Below, piece after piece: positions 17,463-25,075 of a DNA stretch of 64,000 nt. Within the stretch, counting starts at the first letter, position 1. Each line of letters begins with the position of its first letter. Made by a program: the position numbers and the translations under genes. The notes beneath the pieces were generated by a model. That model ran no database searches. It was not told the origin of the DNA and saw only the letters and a list, made by a program, of their open reading frames with translations. The DNA comes from Embleya hyalina. GTDB taxonomy: Bacteria > Actinomycetota > Actinomycetes > Streptomycetales > Streptomycetaceae. The DNA lies in NCBI RefSeq assembly GCF_003967355.1, contig NZ_BIFH01000055.1:1-64000 (forward strand). Direction: 5' to 3'.

Positions 17463-18809
17463 ATGGCCAGTCGTTTCCTCGCGGGACTCTTCGCCCCGGT
17501 GACCGAAGAGGTGACCGCGTTCGACCTGCCGGTGACCGGGCGGATCCCGCCCGAGCTCAACGGCCGCTACCTGCGCAACGGCCCCAACGCGATGGGCCTG
17601 GAAGACCCCGACTCGTACCACTGGTTCCTCGGCAAGGGCATGGTGCACGGGATACGCCTGCGCGACGGCCGGGCCGAGTGGTACCGCAACCGCTGGATCA
17701 GGTCCGAGTCCGTCGCGAACACGCTGGGCGAGAAGTGGTCGGGCGGCCCGGTGTTCGCCGACATGGACTGGGCGCCCAACAACAACGTCATCGAGCACGC
17801 CGGCCGCACCATCACACTCGCGGAGGGCGGCGCGCGCCCCTACGAGATGTCCTACGACCTGGGGACGCTGGGGCCGTGCGACTTCGGCGGCCTGCCCGGC
17901 GGCTACACCGCGCACCCCAAGCGCGACCCGCGCACCGGCGAACTGCACGCCGTCTCCTACTTCCACGGTTGGAACCACGTGCAGCACATCGTGCTGGACC
18001 GGGGCGGACACATCGCGCGCACGGTGAACGTGCCGGTCTCGGACGGCCCGATGATGCACGACTTCGCGTTGACCGAGCGCTACGTGGTCATCTACGACCT
18101 GTCGATCACGTTCAGCGCGGACCTGGCCGTGAACGGCGCCCGCCTCCCGTACGCCTGGAACGACGCCCATCCCTCCAGGATCGGCCTGCTGCCGCGCGAC
18201 GGCGGCGCGGACGAGGTGCGCTGGTTCGACGTCGAGCCGTGCTGGGTCTTCCACACGCTCAACGCGTACGACGACGCGGCCGGCCGGGTGGTGGTCGAGG
18301 TGGCGCGCTACCCGTGGATGCTGGACCAGGGTCGGCTCGACGAGATCCCGCCGACGGTTCTGGACCGGTGGACCATCGACCCGGCGGCCGGCACGCTGCG
18401 GCAGGACGTCATCGACGACCGCTCCCAGGAGTACCCCCGGGTGGACGAGCGGGTGGTCTCGCTGCCGCACCGGTACTCGTACACCGTGGTCGGCGAGGAC
18501 ATCTTCGGGGCCAAGGTCGGCGAGGTGATGCTCAAGCGCGACGCCCGCACGGAGACGACCGAAACGCGCTTGTTCCCCCGGGGCTCGGGGGTCGGCGAAG
18601 CGGTGTTCGTACCGACGCGCGCCGACTCCGCCGAGGACGACGGCTATCTGATGACCATCGTCTTCGACCCCGAACGCGGCGCCGCCGACCTGCTCCTGCT
18701 CTCCGCGCGGGACTTCACCGGACCCCCGGTCGCCGCCGTGCACCTTCCCGCGAAGGTCCCGCTGGGCTTCCACGGGAGCTGGATCCCGGACCCGGAGGAC
18801 CACCGATGA
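17463..18809 (+). CDS. Carotenoid-cleavage-type (RPE65 family) dioxygenase
   Basis: 448 residues. This non-heme iron enzyme family splits a conjugated double bond with O2 to give two carbonyls. The N-terminus PPELNGRYLRNGPNA and FLGKGMVHGIRLRDG is diagnostic. The four iron-binding His are His151 (TAHPKR), His199 (MMHDFAL), His264 (WVFHTLNAYDD) and His437 (GFHGSW). Length is normal for bacterial members. It follows the synthase by 76 bases with a good ATG, and its stop overlaps the next start. No carotenoid biosynthesis genes are nearby, so a polyene made by the synthase is the likely substrate, an inference. Lignostilbene-type cleavage is the main alternative. Confidence 0.9.
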   Translation: MASRFLAGLFAPVTEEVTAFDLPVTGRIPPELNGRYLRNGPNAMGLEDPDSYHWFLGKGMVHGIRLRDGRAEWYRNRWIRSESVANTLGEKWSGGPVFADMDWAPNNNVIEHAGRTITLAEGGARPYEMSYDLGTLGPCDFGGLPGGYTAHPKRDPRTGELHAVSYFHGWNHVQHIVLDRGGHIARTVNVPVSDGPMMHDFALTERYVVIYDLSITFSADLAVNGARLPYAWNDAHPSRIGLLPRDGGADEVRWFDVEPCWVFHTLNAYDDAAGRVVVEVARYPWMLDQGRLDEIPPTVLDRWTIDPAAGTLRQDVIDDRSQEYPRVDERVVSLPHRYSYTVVGEDIFGAKVGEVMLKRDARTETTETRLFPRGSGVGEAVFVPTRADSAEDDGYLMTIVFDPERGAADLLLLSARDFTGPPVAAVHLPAKVPLGFHGSWIPDPEDHR

Positions 18810-19192
18810 ACCCCGCTCCGCGGGCGGCCGAGACGGGTCTCGCCGCCCTGGTGGCCCGGTATCTCGCGGCCTGGAACGAACCCGATCCGCACACGCCTTC
18901 GCCGCCGGTCGAGGAGATCTGGACCGAGGACGGCAGCTACGACGACCCGGTGAGCGCCGCGGCCGGGTACCCGGCGATCCGCGCCCGGATCGCGGAGGTG
19001 CGCGAGCAGTTCCCCGGGATGGCGTTCACCGTCGTCGGGGAGATCGAGGCGCACCACGACGTCGCCCGCGTCTTCTGGGAGTTGGGCCTCCCCGGTGCGG
19101 CGCCCGTGCTGACCGGCATCGACGTCCTGGTGCTCGGCGGGGACGGGCGAATCCGCGCCGTCCACGGCTTCTTCGACCGGATGCCGAGCTGA
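18806..19192 (+). CDS. SnoaL-like (NTF2 fold) protein
   Basis: 128 residues with a complete SnoaL-like fold: LVARYLAAWNEPDP...VEEIWTEDGSYDDPVSAAAGYPAIRARIAEVREQFPGMAFTVVGEIEAHHDVARVFWELG...GIDVLVLGGDGRIRAVHGFFD. The family contains polyketide cyclases, hydroxylases and hydrolases. The ATG overlaps the dioxygenase stop (ATGA), so it is made together with that enzyme and probably acts on its product. It is the last gene before a strong terminator. With the NTF2-like half of the first gene it gives the operon two such folds. Confidence 0.85.
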   Translation: MNPAPRAAETGLAALVARYLAAWNEPDPHTPSPPVEEIWTEDGSYDDPVSAAAGYPAIRARIAEVREQFPGMAFTVVGEIEAHHDVARVFWELGLPGAAPVLTGIDVLVLGGDGRIRAVHGFFDRMPS

Positions 19193-19208
19193 TCCGGTAC
19201 CGCCCGGC

Positions 19209-19239
19209 GCGCCGCCGACGCACGACGCCTCGGCGGCGC
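19209..19239. terminator. First hairpin after the polyketide operon
   Basis: Perfect 10-bp GC arms (19209-19218 and 19230-19239) around an 11-base loop, immediately followed by a second, longer hairpin. It lies between two convergent genes. Confidence 0.5.
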
Positions 19240-19240
19240 G

Positions 19241-19281
19241 GGCCGGATCCCCCGCCGTGCGTCGGGGCGGGGGATCCGGCC
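19241..19281. terminator. Strong bidirectional terminator, perfect 16-bp stem
   Basis: Arms 19241-19256 and 19266-19281 are exact inverted repeats of 16 bp with a 9-base loop. It lies 10 bases before the 3' end of the reverse-strand reductase gene and 49 bases after the SnoaL-like stop, marking the right edge of the polyketide operon. Confidence 0.8.
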
Positions 19282-19290
19282 TGATCGGCA

Positions 19291-20286
19291 CTACGGCACC
19301 GTCAGGACGACCTTGCCGGTCACCCGCCCCGTGTCGCCCAGCATGTGGCCCTTGGCGGCGTCGGCGAGGGGGAACACGGCCTCCACGACCGGGCGCAGCG
19401 ATCCGGCGTCGATCATGGCGGCGATCGCACGCATGCCTTCCCGGTCGGCTTCGACGAGGATCGGCCGCACCCGGACGCCCGCCGCGGCACGGGCCGCCCG
19501 GTCGGCCAGATCGTCGGGCAGTTGGGTCAGGGCGATCGTCACGAGTTGTCCGCCCGGTGCGAGCACGCCCAGCGACCGCGCGGCGGTGTCGCCGCCGATG
19601 GCGTCCAGCACGATGTCGACGGGTTCGATCGTGGTGAAGTCCCGCGTCCGGTAGTCGATCATCTCGTCGGCGCCGAGCGAGCGGACCACGTCGTGCTTGG
19701 CGGCGCTCGCCGTCCCGATGACGTGGGCGCCGCGCGCCTTGGCGATCTGGACCGCGAAATGGCCGACCCCGCCGGCGGCCGCGTGTACCAGCACCCGCTG
19801 ACCGGGCCGCACGCCGGCGGTGTCGACGAGGGCCTGCCACGCGGTGAGCGCGGCCAGCGGCACGGCCGCGGCCCGGGTGTGGTCGAGGCTCTTCGGCTTG
19901 GCGGCCATCGCCCGCGCGGGGGCCACGACGTACTCGGCGAAGGCCCCGACCCCGGACGGGTACGGCAGCATGCCGAAGACCTCGTCGCCCGGCTCGTGCA
20001 GCGTCACCCCGATGCCGACCGCCTCGACCGTGCCCGAGACGTCCCAGCCCAGCACCAGCGGGAGCCGGTCCACGAAGCCGGCGAACCGGCGGTGCTTCCA
20101 GTCCGTCGGGTTCATGCCCGCCGCGTGTACCCGCACCAGGATCTCGGAGGGGCCCGGCGCCGGCCGGGGCAGTTCGATCTCGTGGACGACGTCGGGCCCG
20201 CCGTACACGTCCTGGCTCATCGCCTTCATGGTCGCCTTCATGGTGCTCTTCACATCCTGTGCGGTGGTGGCGTCCGTGCTTGTCAT
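19291..20286 (-). CDS. Zinc-free MDR NADP-dependent oxidoreductase
   Basis: 331 residues. The MDR core begins near residue 20 (MKAMSQDVYGGPDVVHEIELPRPAPGPSEILVRVHAAGMNPTDWKHR). VLVHAAAGGVGHFAVQIAKARGAHVIGTAS (about residues 164-193) is the dinucleotide-binding motif. No zinc-ligand cysteines are seen, so this is a quinone-reductase/enoyl-reductase-like member. Several in-frame Met codons lie in the first 25 residues, so the exact start is uncertain. It is divergent from a GlxA-type regulator 71 bases away, which probably controls it. Confidence 0.87.
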   Translation of the reverse strand: MTSTDATTAQDVKSTMKATMKAMSQDVYGGPDVVHEIELPRPAPGPSEILVRVHAAGMNPTDWKHRRFAGFVDRLPLVLGWDVSGTVEAVGIGVTLHEPGDEVFGMLPYPSGVGAFAEYVVAPARAMAAKPKSLDHTRAAAVPLAALTAWQALVDTAGVRPGQRVLVHAAAGGVGHFAVQIAKARGAHVIGTASAAKHDVVRSLGADEMIDYRTRDFTTIEPVDIVLDAIGGDTAARSLGVLAPGGQLVTIALTQLPDDLADRAARAAAGVRVRPILVEADREGMRAIAAMIDAGSLRPVVEAVFPLADAAKGHMLGDTGRVTGKVVLTVP

Positions 20287-20357
20287 GCGCCCAGCATCTC
20301 CGGGATGCGACCAGGCAAAACAGTGGCCCGAAGGTCATCATGTGCAATGATCGGGCC

Positions 20358-21395
20358 ATGACCATGGTCAGCGCATCACCCGCTTCCGCGCCGGTCTCGT
20401 GCATTCCCGAGCCGGTCTCGGACGAGCCCGCGCCGGTTCCGCACCGCGTCGTCGTCCTCGCCGTCGACGGCGTGATCCCGTTCGAGCTGAGTCTCGCCGC
20501 ACGTCTGTTCGGGGCCGCCACGGACACCGCGAACCGGCCGCTGTACGACGTCGTGACCTGCTCGATCGACGGGCGCCCCGTGCGCACCGCGGCGGACTTC
20601 GCGATCACCGTCGAACACGACGCCGCGGTGCTCGCGAGTGCGGGTACGGTCGTCATCCCGGCGTCCGAACGATTCGCGGAGATCGTCGACGGCGCCGCGA
20701 TGCCCGCACCGCTGGCCCGTGCGCTGCGGCTCATCCCGTCCGACGCCCGCATCGTCTCGATCTGCATCGCCACCTACGTACTGGCCGCCGCGGGCCTGCT
20801 CGACGGCCATCCGGCAACCACGCACTGGCTGCACGCGGAGCGCTTCGGCCACCTGTATCCGCAGGTCGGCGTGACCTCCGACGTGCTCTATGTGGACGCC
20901 GGCCGGGTCCTGACCTCGGCGGGCGCGGCCTCCGGGATCGACCTGCTCATGCATCTGATCCGGGTCGACCACGGCAGCGCGGTCGCCAACCTGGTGGCCC
21001 GCCGCTGCGTCGTGCCACCACAGCGCGAGGGCGGCCAGGCGCAATACGTCGAACGCCCCGTTCCCCCGACCGCCGACACCGGCACATCCGCCACCCGGGC
21101 ATGGGCCCTGGAACGGCTGCACGAACCGCTGTCGCTGGAAGACCTCGCCCGGCACGCGGGCATGAGCCGCCGCACCTTCACCCGCCGCTTCCGAGCCGAG
21201 GTGGGGCAGAGCCCCGGCCAGTGGCTCACCCGGCAACGCGTCGACCTGGCACGGGAGTTGCTGGAAACCAGCGACCTGTCGGTGTCCCGGATCGCCGAAC
21301 GCGCCGGCTTCGGCACCGACGTGTCCCTACGACAACACCTGTACACCGCGATCGGCGTCTCCCCGGGCACCTACCGACGAACATTCCGAGCCTGA
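20358..21395 (+). CDS. GlxA-type regulator (DJ-1/PfpI domain plus AraC DNA-binding domain)
   Basis: 345 residues. An N-terminal DJ-1/PfpI-like sensor (about residues 28-200; HRVVVLAVDGVIPFELSLAARLFG...ICIATYVLAAAGLLDG) is followed by a C-terminal AraC HTH pair (about 245-345; WALERLHEPLSLEDLARHAGMSRRTFTRRFRAEVGQSPGQWLTRQRV...IAERAGFGTDVSLRQHL). SICIATYVLAAAGLLDG replaces the usual nucleophile-elbow Cys neighbourhood, so ligand sensing rather than catalysis is expected. The ATG at 20358 opens the coding-like region and an ATG at 20364 is nearly equivalent. The reductase gene upstream, in opposite direction, is the likely target. Confidence 0.87.
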   Translation: MTMVSASPASAPVSCIPEPVSDEPAPVPHRVVVLAVDGVIPFELSLAARLFGAATDTANRPLYDVVTCSIDGRPVRTAADFAITVEHDAAVLASAGTVVIPASERFAEIVDGAAMPAPLARALRLIPSDARIVSICIATYVLAAAGLLDGHPATTHWLHAERFGHLYPQVGVTSDVLYVDAGRVLTSAGAASGIDLLMHLIRVDHGSAVANLVARRCVVPPQREGGQAQYVERPVPPTADTGTSATRAWALERLHEPLSLEDLARHAGMSRRTFTRRFRAEVGQSPGQWLTRQRVDLARELLETSDLSVSRIAERAGFGTDVSLRQHLYTAIGVSPGTYRRTFRA

Positions 21396-21427
21396 GCCGA
21401 CCGGCGCGTCCTCGGCACGCCGCCGCT

Positions 21428-22024
21428 TCACCGGGCGCGGGCCACCCGCAGCAGGATCACGTCGTAGTACGAGTAGGTGTTGAGGTCGTCCATGACGATG
21501 AGCTCCACGACGAAGTCCGGCCGCCGCCACAGGGCCGTGCGGTCGCTCTGCTCATCGGGCCCCTCCTCGTCCGGCTCGCCCAGTTCGGCGACCACCAGGG
21601 CACGGAGTCGGACGTACTCCGCTTCGAAGGCTTCGCGCCGGGCGTCGGGGAACCGGACCCATGCGGAGCCGTAGTCCCCGTCGAGCTCGTCCTCCTCGTC
21701 CTCCTCGTCGTCCTCGTCCTCTTCGTCCTCGTCCCGACCGGTCGGCGGCCAAAAAAGCGCACACGGAAGCCGCACCCCGACGATGTCCGGCCGCCCGGAG
21801 TCGTCCGCGGACTCCAACTCCAGCCGGTGGCCGATCCCGTCATCGGAACCGGTGACGACATGCGGGGCACAGGCCCCGCCGAACCAGTCCAGGACCTCGC
21901 CGGGCCGCATCCAGCCATGGTCGACGAAGCGCTGCTCCACGGCCGCCCGCTCCCACGGGGACTCGGCCAGGCGGAGCATACGTTCGACCCACGTTCGGTT
22001 GATCTCCAGACTCTTCAGCGCCAT
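21428..22024 (-). CDS. Hypothetical protein with an internal acidic run
   Basis: 198 residues without a recognised family. The N-terminal third is mixed helical (LEINRTWVERMLRLAESPWERAAVEQRFVDHGWM), residues about 85-115 contain a run of nearly only Asp and Glu, and the end returns to a beta-like stretch (FVVELIVMDDLNTYSYYDVILLRVAR). No signal peptide or membrane segment is visible. Codon use is typical of the genome, which supports a real gene. It is convergent with the GlxA-type regulator, 32 bases apart. Confidence 0.65.
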   Translation of the reverse strand: MALKSLEINRTWVERMLRLAESPWERAAVEQRFVDHGWMRPGEVLDWFGGACAPHVVTGSDDGIGHRLELESADDSGRPDIVGVRLPCALFWPPTGRDEDEEDEDDEEDEEDELDGDYGSAWVRFPDARREAFEAEYVRLRALVVAELGEPDEEGPDEQSDRTALWRRPDFVVELIVMDDLNTYSYYDVILLRVARAR

Positions 22025-22325
22025 GCGCGGACGCTAGCGATCCGTTCCGACCGCCACAAGCCCGTATCACGGGCTCCCGTTCCGGCGGCACGGGGAACCC
22101 GGCCGCACCACAGGGTGGTTGCCTCGCCGACGGCGACGCCCCCGGGCCGTCCGGTCTGTCGGCGGTGCGAGGTTCGCCCGGTGGAGGTACCGAATAGTGC
22201 GTACTTCCGCGCGGGGCGGTCGCGATCTACGGTCGCAGGGATCAATCGGTCGAACGAAACCGGCCGACCACCGCGCCGTCTGCCGCCGTGGTCGCTCGGC
22301 GTTTTGGTACGAGAGGGAACAGCAC
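22025..22325. other. Divergent intergenic region
   Basis: These 301 bases separate the reverse-strand hypothetical gene from the forward F420/NADP-binding protein gene. No further ORF with coding-like codon use is seen. The GAGAGGGAA ribosome binding site of the forward gene is at the right end. Confidence 0.5.
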
Positions 22326-23000
22326 ATGAGGATCGGCGTACTGGGCACGGGCGAGGTCGGACGACGGCTCGCCGGCAAGCTCGCCTCACTGGGTCATGAC
22401 GTCACGCTCGGCTCCAGGACCGCGGACAACGCCGAGGCCAAGCGGTGGGCGGCGGAGAACGGCGGCGCACACGGCACCTTCGCCGACGCGGCCCGCGCCG
22501 GCGAACTCGTGGTGAACGCGACCGGCGGCCTGGTCTCGGCGGCCGTGCTGGCGGCGGCGGGGGCCGACAATCTGCGCGGCAAGATCCTCGTCGACGTGTC
22601 CAACGCACTGGACTTCTCCGAGGGGTTCCCGCCCAAGGTCGTCACCCCGGACGGTGGCAGCCTCGCCGAGCACCTGCAGAAGGCGTTCCCCGACACCCGG
22701 ATCGTCAAGACCCTCAACACGATGAACAACACGGTCATGGTCGAGCCCGGTCTCGTCCCCGGCCCGCACAACGTATTCCTCAGCGGCAACGACGAGGCCG
22801 CCAAGGCCGAAGTGGCGGCCCTGCTGGGCTCCTTCGGCTGGACCCCCGACCGGATCATCGACCTCGGCGACCTGTCCAGCGCCCGTGCGACGGAACTCCT
22901 GATGCCGCTGTGGCTGCGCCTGTACGGGGTCCTGGGCCCGGTCGACTTCAACTTCTCGATCGCCGTCGCCCCCGGTGGACCGGCGGGGGACGGGGGGTGA
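22326..23000 (+). CDS. NADPH-dependent F420 reductase-like dinucleotide-binding protein
   Basis: 224 residues. The N-terminus MRIGVLGTGEVGRRLAGKLASLGHDVTLGSR is a Rossmann motif typical of the NPD/F420-dependent NADP oxidoreductase family. The later KTLNTMNNTVMVEP and GFPPKVVTPDGGSLAEHLQKAFP segments match the single-domain family members that pair with flavin or F420 chemistry. The F420-binding residues cannot be judged without an alignment. A GAGAGGGAA site precedes the ATG. An AraC-type regulator gene follows 64 bases later on the same strand. Confidence 0.82.
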   Translation: MRIGVLGTGEVGRRLAGKLASLGHDVTLGSRTADNAEAKRWAAENGGAHGTFADAARAGELVVNATGGLVSAAVLAAAGADNLRGKILVDVSNALDFSEGFPPKVVTPDGGSLAEHLQKAFPDTRIVKTLNTMNNTVMVEPGLVPGPHNVFLSGNDEAAKAEVAALLGSFGWTPDRIIDLGDLSSARATELLMPLWLRLYGVLGPVDFNFSIAVAPGGPAGDGG

Positions 23001-23064
23001 CGTCGATGCTCATGTGGGAACGGGGGCCGGGTTTCGTGTCGGGTGGTGGTGGGAGACTGGCTCG

Positions 23065-23850
23065 ATGATCAGGCAAGGATCCTCCCCGCGGCCGTTCATC
23101 GCGACGTTGGACGCGTACGATCTCGGGTCGGGCTCGGGGGGCGTTCATCGTGGGCTGCCCTCGTCCACCGTGTCGATCACCATTCCCGAGGCCGACTTTC
23201 TCGAGGTCGGGTGGGTCTCACGGGCGGACTCGCGCAGTCGCCACCGCGCCGTGGTGGCCGGCTTGCACTTGGACGCGGCCGAGCTGCGGCAGCGAGGATG
23301 CACACGTGGTGTGTACGTGACGCTCGACCCGCCGGCTGTCGGGGCGCTGCTGGGGCTGCCCGCGTCGGCTCTGGCCGGACACGTCGTCGATCTCGCCGAC
23401 GTCGTGCCCGCGCTCGCGGATCTCCCGGAGCGGCTGGCGGGCTGCCGGACCTGGCCGCAGCGTCGCGCGCTGGTCGAACGGTCCCTGCTGGCCGGCCCGG
23501 CACGGCACGGTGAGCGCGACAACGCGTCCGAGCTGCGCGCGATGCTCGCCGCCCTGGCCCGCACCGCCCGGGTGGACGAGGCCGCCCGGCGGCTCGGATG
23601 TTCCAGGCGGCACCTGAGCAGCAGGGTTCGTGCGGAGTGCGGGGTGACGCCGAAGGAGTACCAGCGTCTGGTCCGCTTCGAGACCGCCCGACGCCGGCTC
23701 GCGGCCGTCGGCACCGCGGGGGCCGGTCTGGCGGACGTGGCCGCCGCGTCGGGGTTTGCCGATCAGGCGCACCTCTCCCGGGAGTGGCGGGCGATGTCCG
23801 GGTACACGCCCACCGAGTGGCTGCGTGCCGAGGGCCCGTCCGCCCGGTAG
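23065..23850 (+). CDS. AraC-family regulator
   Basis: 261 residues. The C-terminal 100 residues are an AraC DNA-binding domain (RVDEAARRLGCSRRHLSSRVRAECGVTPKEYQRLVRFETARRRLAA...LADVAAASGFADQAHLSREWRAMSGYTPTEWLR). The N-terminal about 150 residues resemble the DUF6597/cupin-like sensor of small AraC proteins. The ATG at 23065 follows GGGAG; longer in-frame starts overlap the preceding gene. The VOC-family gene 129 bases downstream is the likely partner. Confidence 0.85.
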   Translation: MIRQGSSPRPFIATLDAYDLGSGSGGVHRGLPSSTVSITIPEADFLEVGWVSRADSRSRHRAVVAGLHLDAAELRQRGCTRGVYVTLDPPAVGALLGLPASALAGHVVDLADVVPALADLPERLAGCRTWPQRRALVERSLLAGPARHGERDNASELRAMLAALARTARVDEAARRLGCSRRHLSSRVRAECGVTPKEYQRLVRFETARRRLAAVGTAGAGLADVAAASGFADQAHLSREWRAMSGYTPTEWLRAEGPSAR

Positions 23851-23979
23851 CCGTCGGCCCACGACCGGTCCTTCGGCGAGCCGACCGCGTCCGGTCGACC
23901 TTCGGTCGGTCCGATCCCGGGCCCGGGGCCGATCCCAAATGTTCAAGACCGGGCCGCCGCCCCGCCGCATGATCGGTAC

Positions 23980-24378
23980 ATGACAAAGACCCGGATCCTT
24001 CCTCGCCTGATCGTGTCCGACCCCGACCGCGCGTCGGCCTTCTATCGGGATGTCCTCGGCGCCGAGGAGGTGTTTCGTGCGCCGGGCGACGACGGCCGCC
24101 CCACCGTGGTGGAGCTCCGTCTCGGCGGGTCTTCGTTCCGGGTCTCCCCCGCCGTTTCGGCCTGGGGGTGGGCATCACCACGTGATCTGGGCGGCTCGCC
24201 GGTCCTGCTGGAGATCGACGTCGACAACCCCGACGAGGTCGGCGAACGCATGACCGCGCACGGCGCCGAGGTGGTCGTGGCCATCGAGAACCGCCCGTAC
24301 GGAAAACGCTCGGGCCGCATCCGTGACCCGTTCGACCATCTGTGGATCATCACCGGGGAGCCCGACTTCGGCGTGTGA
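23980..24378 (+). CDS. VOC-family (glyoxalase/bleomycin-resistance-like) protein
   Basis: 132 residues with two beta-alpha-beta-beta-beta units typical of the vicinal oxygen chelate fold: LIVSDPDRASAFYRDVLGAEEVFRAPGDDGRPTVVELRLGGSSFRVSP and LLEIDVDNPDEVGERMTAHGAEVVVAIENRPYGKRSGRIRDPFDHLWII. RIRDPFDHLW is the usual terminal motif. The substrate is unknown; PhnB-like and resistance proteins look similar. It follows an AraC regulator and is convergent with the XRE-cupin gene only 7 bases away. Confidence 0.85.
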   Translation: MTKTRILPRLIVSDPDRASAFYRDVLGAEEVFRAPGDDGRPTVVELRLGGSSFRVSPAVSAWGWASPRDLGGSPVLLEIDVDNPDEVGERMTAHGAEVVVAIENRPYGKRSGRIRDPFDHLWIITGEPDFGV

Positions 24379-24385
24379 CGCGGCG

Positions 24386-24985
24386 CTACTCGTCGTCGGG
24401 CCGTTCCTTCGGGTGAACCGGGCGGAGGTGGATGCGCTCGCCCTGTTTGCCGAAGAGGCTGAGCAGTTCGACGCCGCCGCGGCCCGCGGCGCCGAACCAG
24501 TGCGGGATCCGGCAGTCGAACTCGGCGGCCTCGCCGGCGCCCAGGGTGAAATCCCGGCTGCCCAGCCGGATGCGGAGTTGTCCGCTGAGCACGTAGAGCC
24601 ATTCGTATCCCGCGTGGGTGCGCAGGTGGGGCTGTTCGTCGTGCGCGGGGATGGTCATCTTGTAGGCGCGCGGTTCGCCCTGCCGGCGCGACAGCGGGAT
24701 CAGCACCCGGCCGTTCTTCCGGGCGGGGTGCTGCGGCACTCGGGGGTCGACGATCCGCGGCGCGGCGACGATCTCGTCCAGTGGCACGTCGAGCGCCACG
24801 GTGATCGGCAGGAGCAGTTCGAGGCCGGGTTTGCGCTGCCCGGATTCCAGGCGGGAGAGCGTACTGGTCGAGATGCCGGTGGCGCGGGCGAGGGCGGCCA
24901 GACTGACGTTCCTCTTCTCGCGGGCGCGGCGCAGCCGTGGGGCGATCTGCTCGATCACGGCGCCGATGGTGGGCTGTTCGTCCAT
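24386..24985 (-). CDS. XRE-family regulator with a C-terminal cupin
   Basis: 199 residues. The N-terminal HTH (about 12-68; IAPRLRRAREKRNVSLAALARATGISTSTLSRLESGQRKPGLELLLPITVALDVPLDEIV) is followed by a cupin (about 110-190; EPRAYKMTIPAHDEQPHLRTHAGYEWLYVLSGQLRIRLGSRDFTLGAGEAAEFDCRIPHWF). This is the standard small-molecule-responsive XRE-cupin design. It is divergent from an MFS exporter gene 90 bases away, which it probably represses. Confidence 0.9.
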   Translation of the reverse strand: MDEQPTIGAVIEQIAPRLRRAREKRNVSLAALARATGISTSTLSRLESGQRKPGLELLLPITVALDVPLDEIVAAPRIVDPRVPQHPARKNGRVLIPLSRRQGEPRAYKMTIPAHDEQPHLRTHAGYEWLYVLSGQLRIRLGSRDFTLGAGEAAEFDCRIPHWFGAAGRGGVELLSLFGKQGERIHLRPVHPKERPDDE

Positions 24986-24994
24986 GGGGGCAGT

Positions 24995-25029
24995 CAAACA
25001 AGGCGTCCCGGAATCGGCAACGTTGTTTG
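24995..25029. promoter_or_regulatory. Inverted repeat between the XRE-cupin and MFS genes
   Basis: CAAACAA (24995-25001) and TTGTTTG (25023-25029) form perfect 7-bp arms 21 bases apart, and CAACGTTG (25018-25025) is a smaller palindrome overlapping the right arm. The repeat starts 10 bases upstream of the regulator start, the expected place for its operator. Confidence 0.45.
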
Positions 25030-25075
25030 TCGTTTCCGGGAGGTTGTTCGGATGCTCCCGGTGGAGGTGATCCGC

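Noticed and set aside
17463-18809. Carotenoid pathway explanation for the cleavage oxygenase and the CrtI-like enzyme at 37779
   Set aside because: The genes are 19 kb apart, in different operons, and no crtE, crtB or crtY is present.
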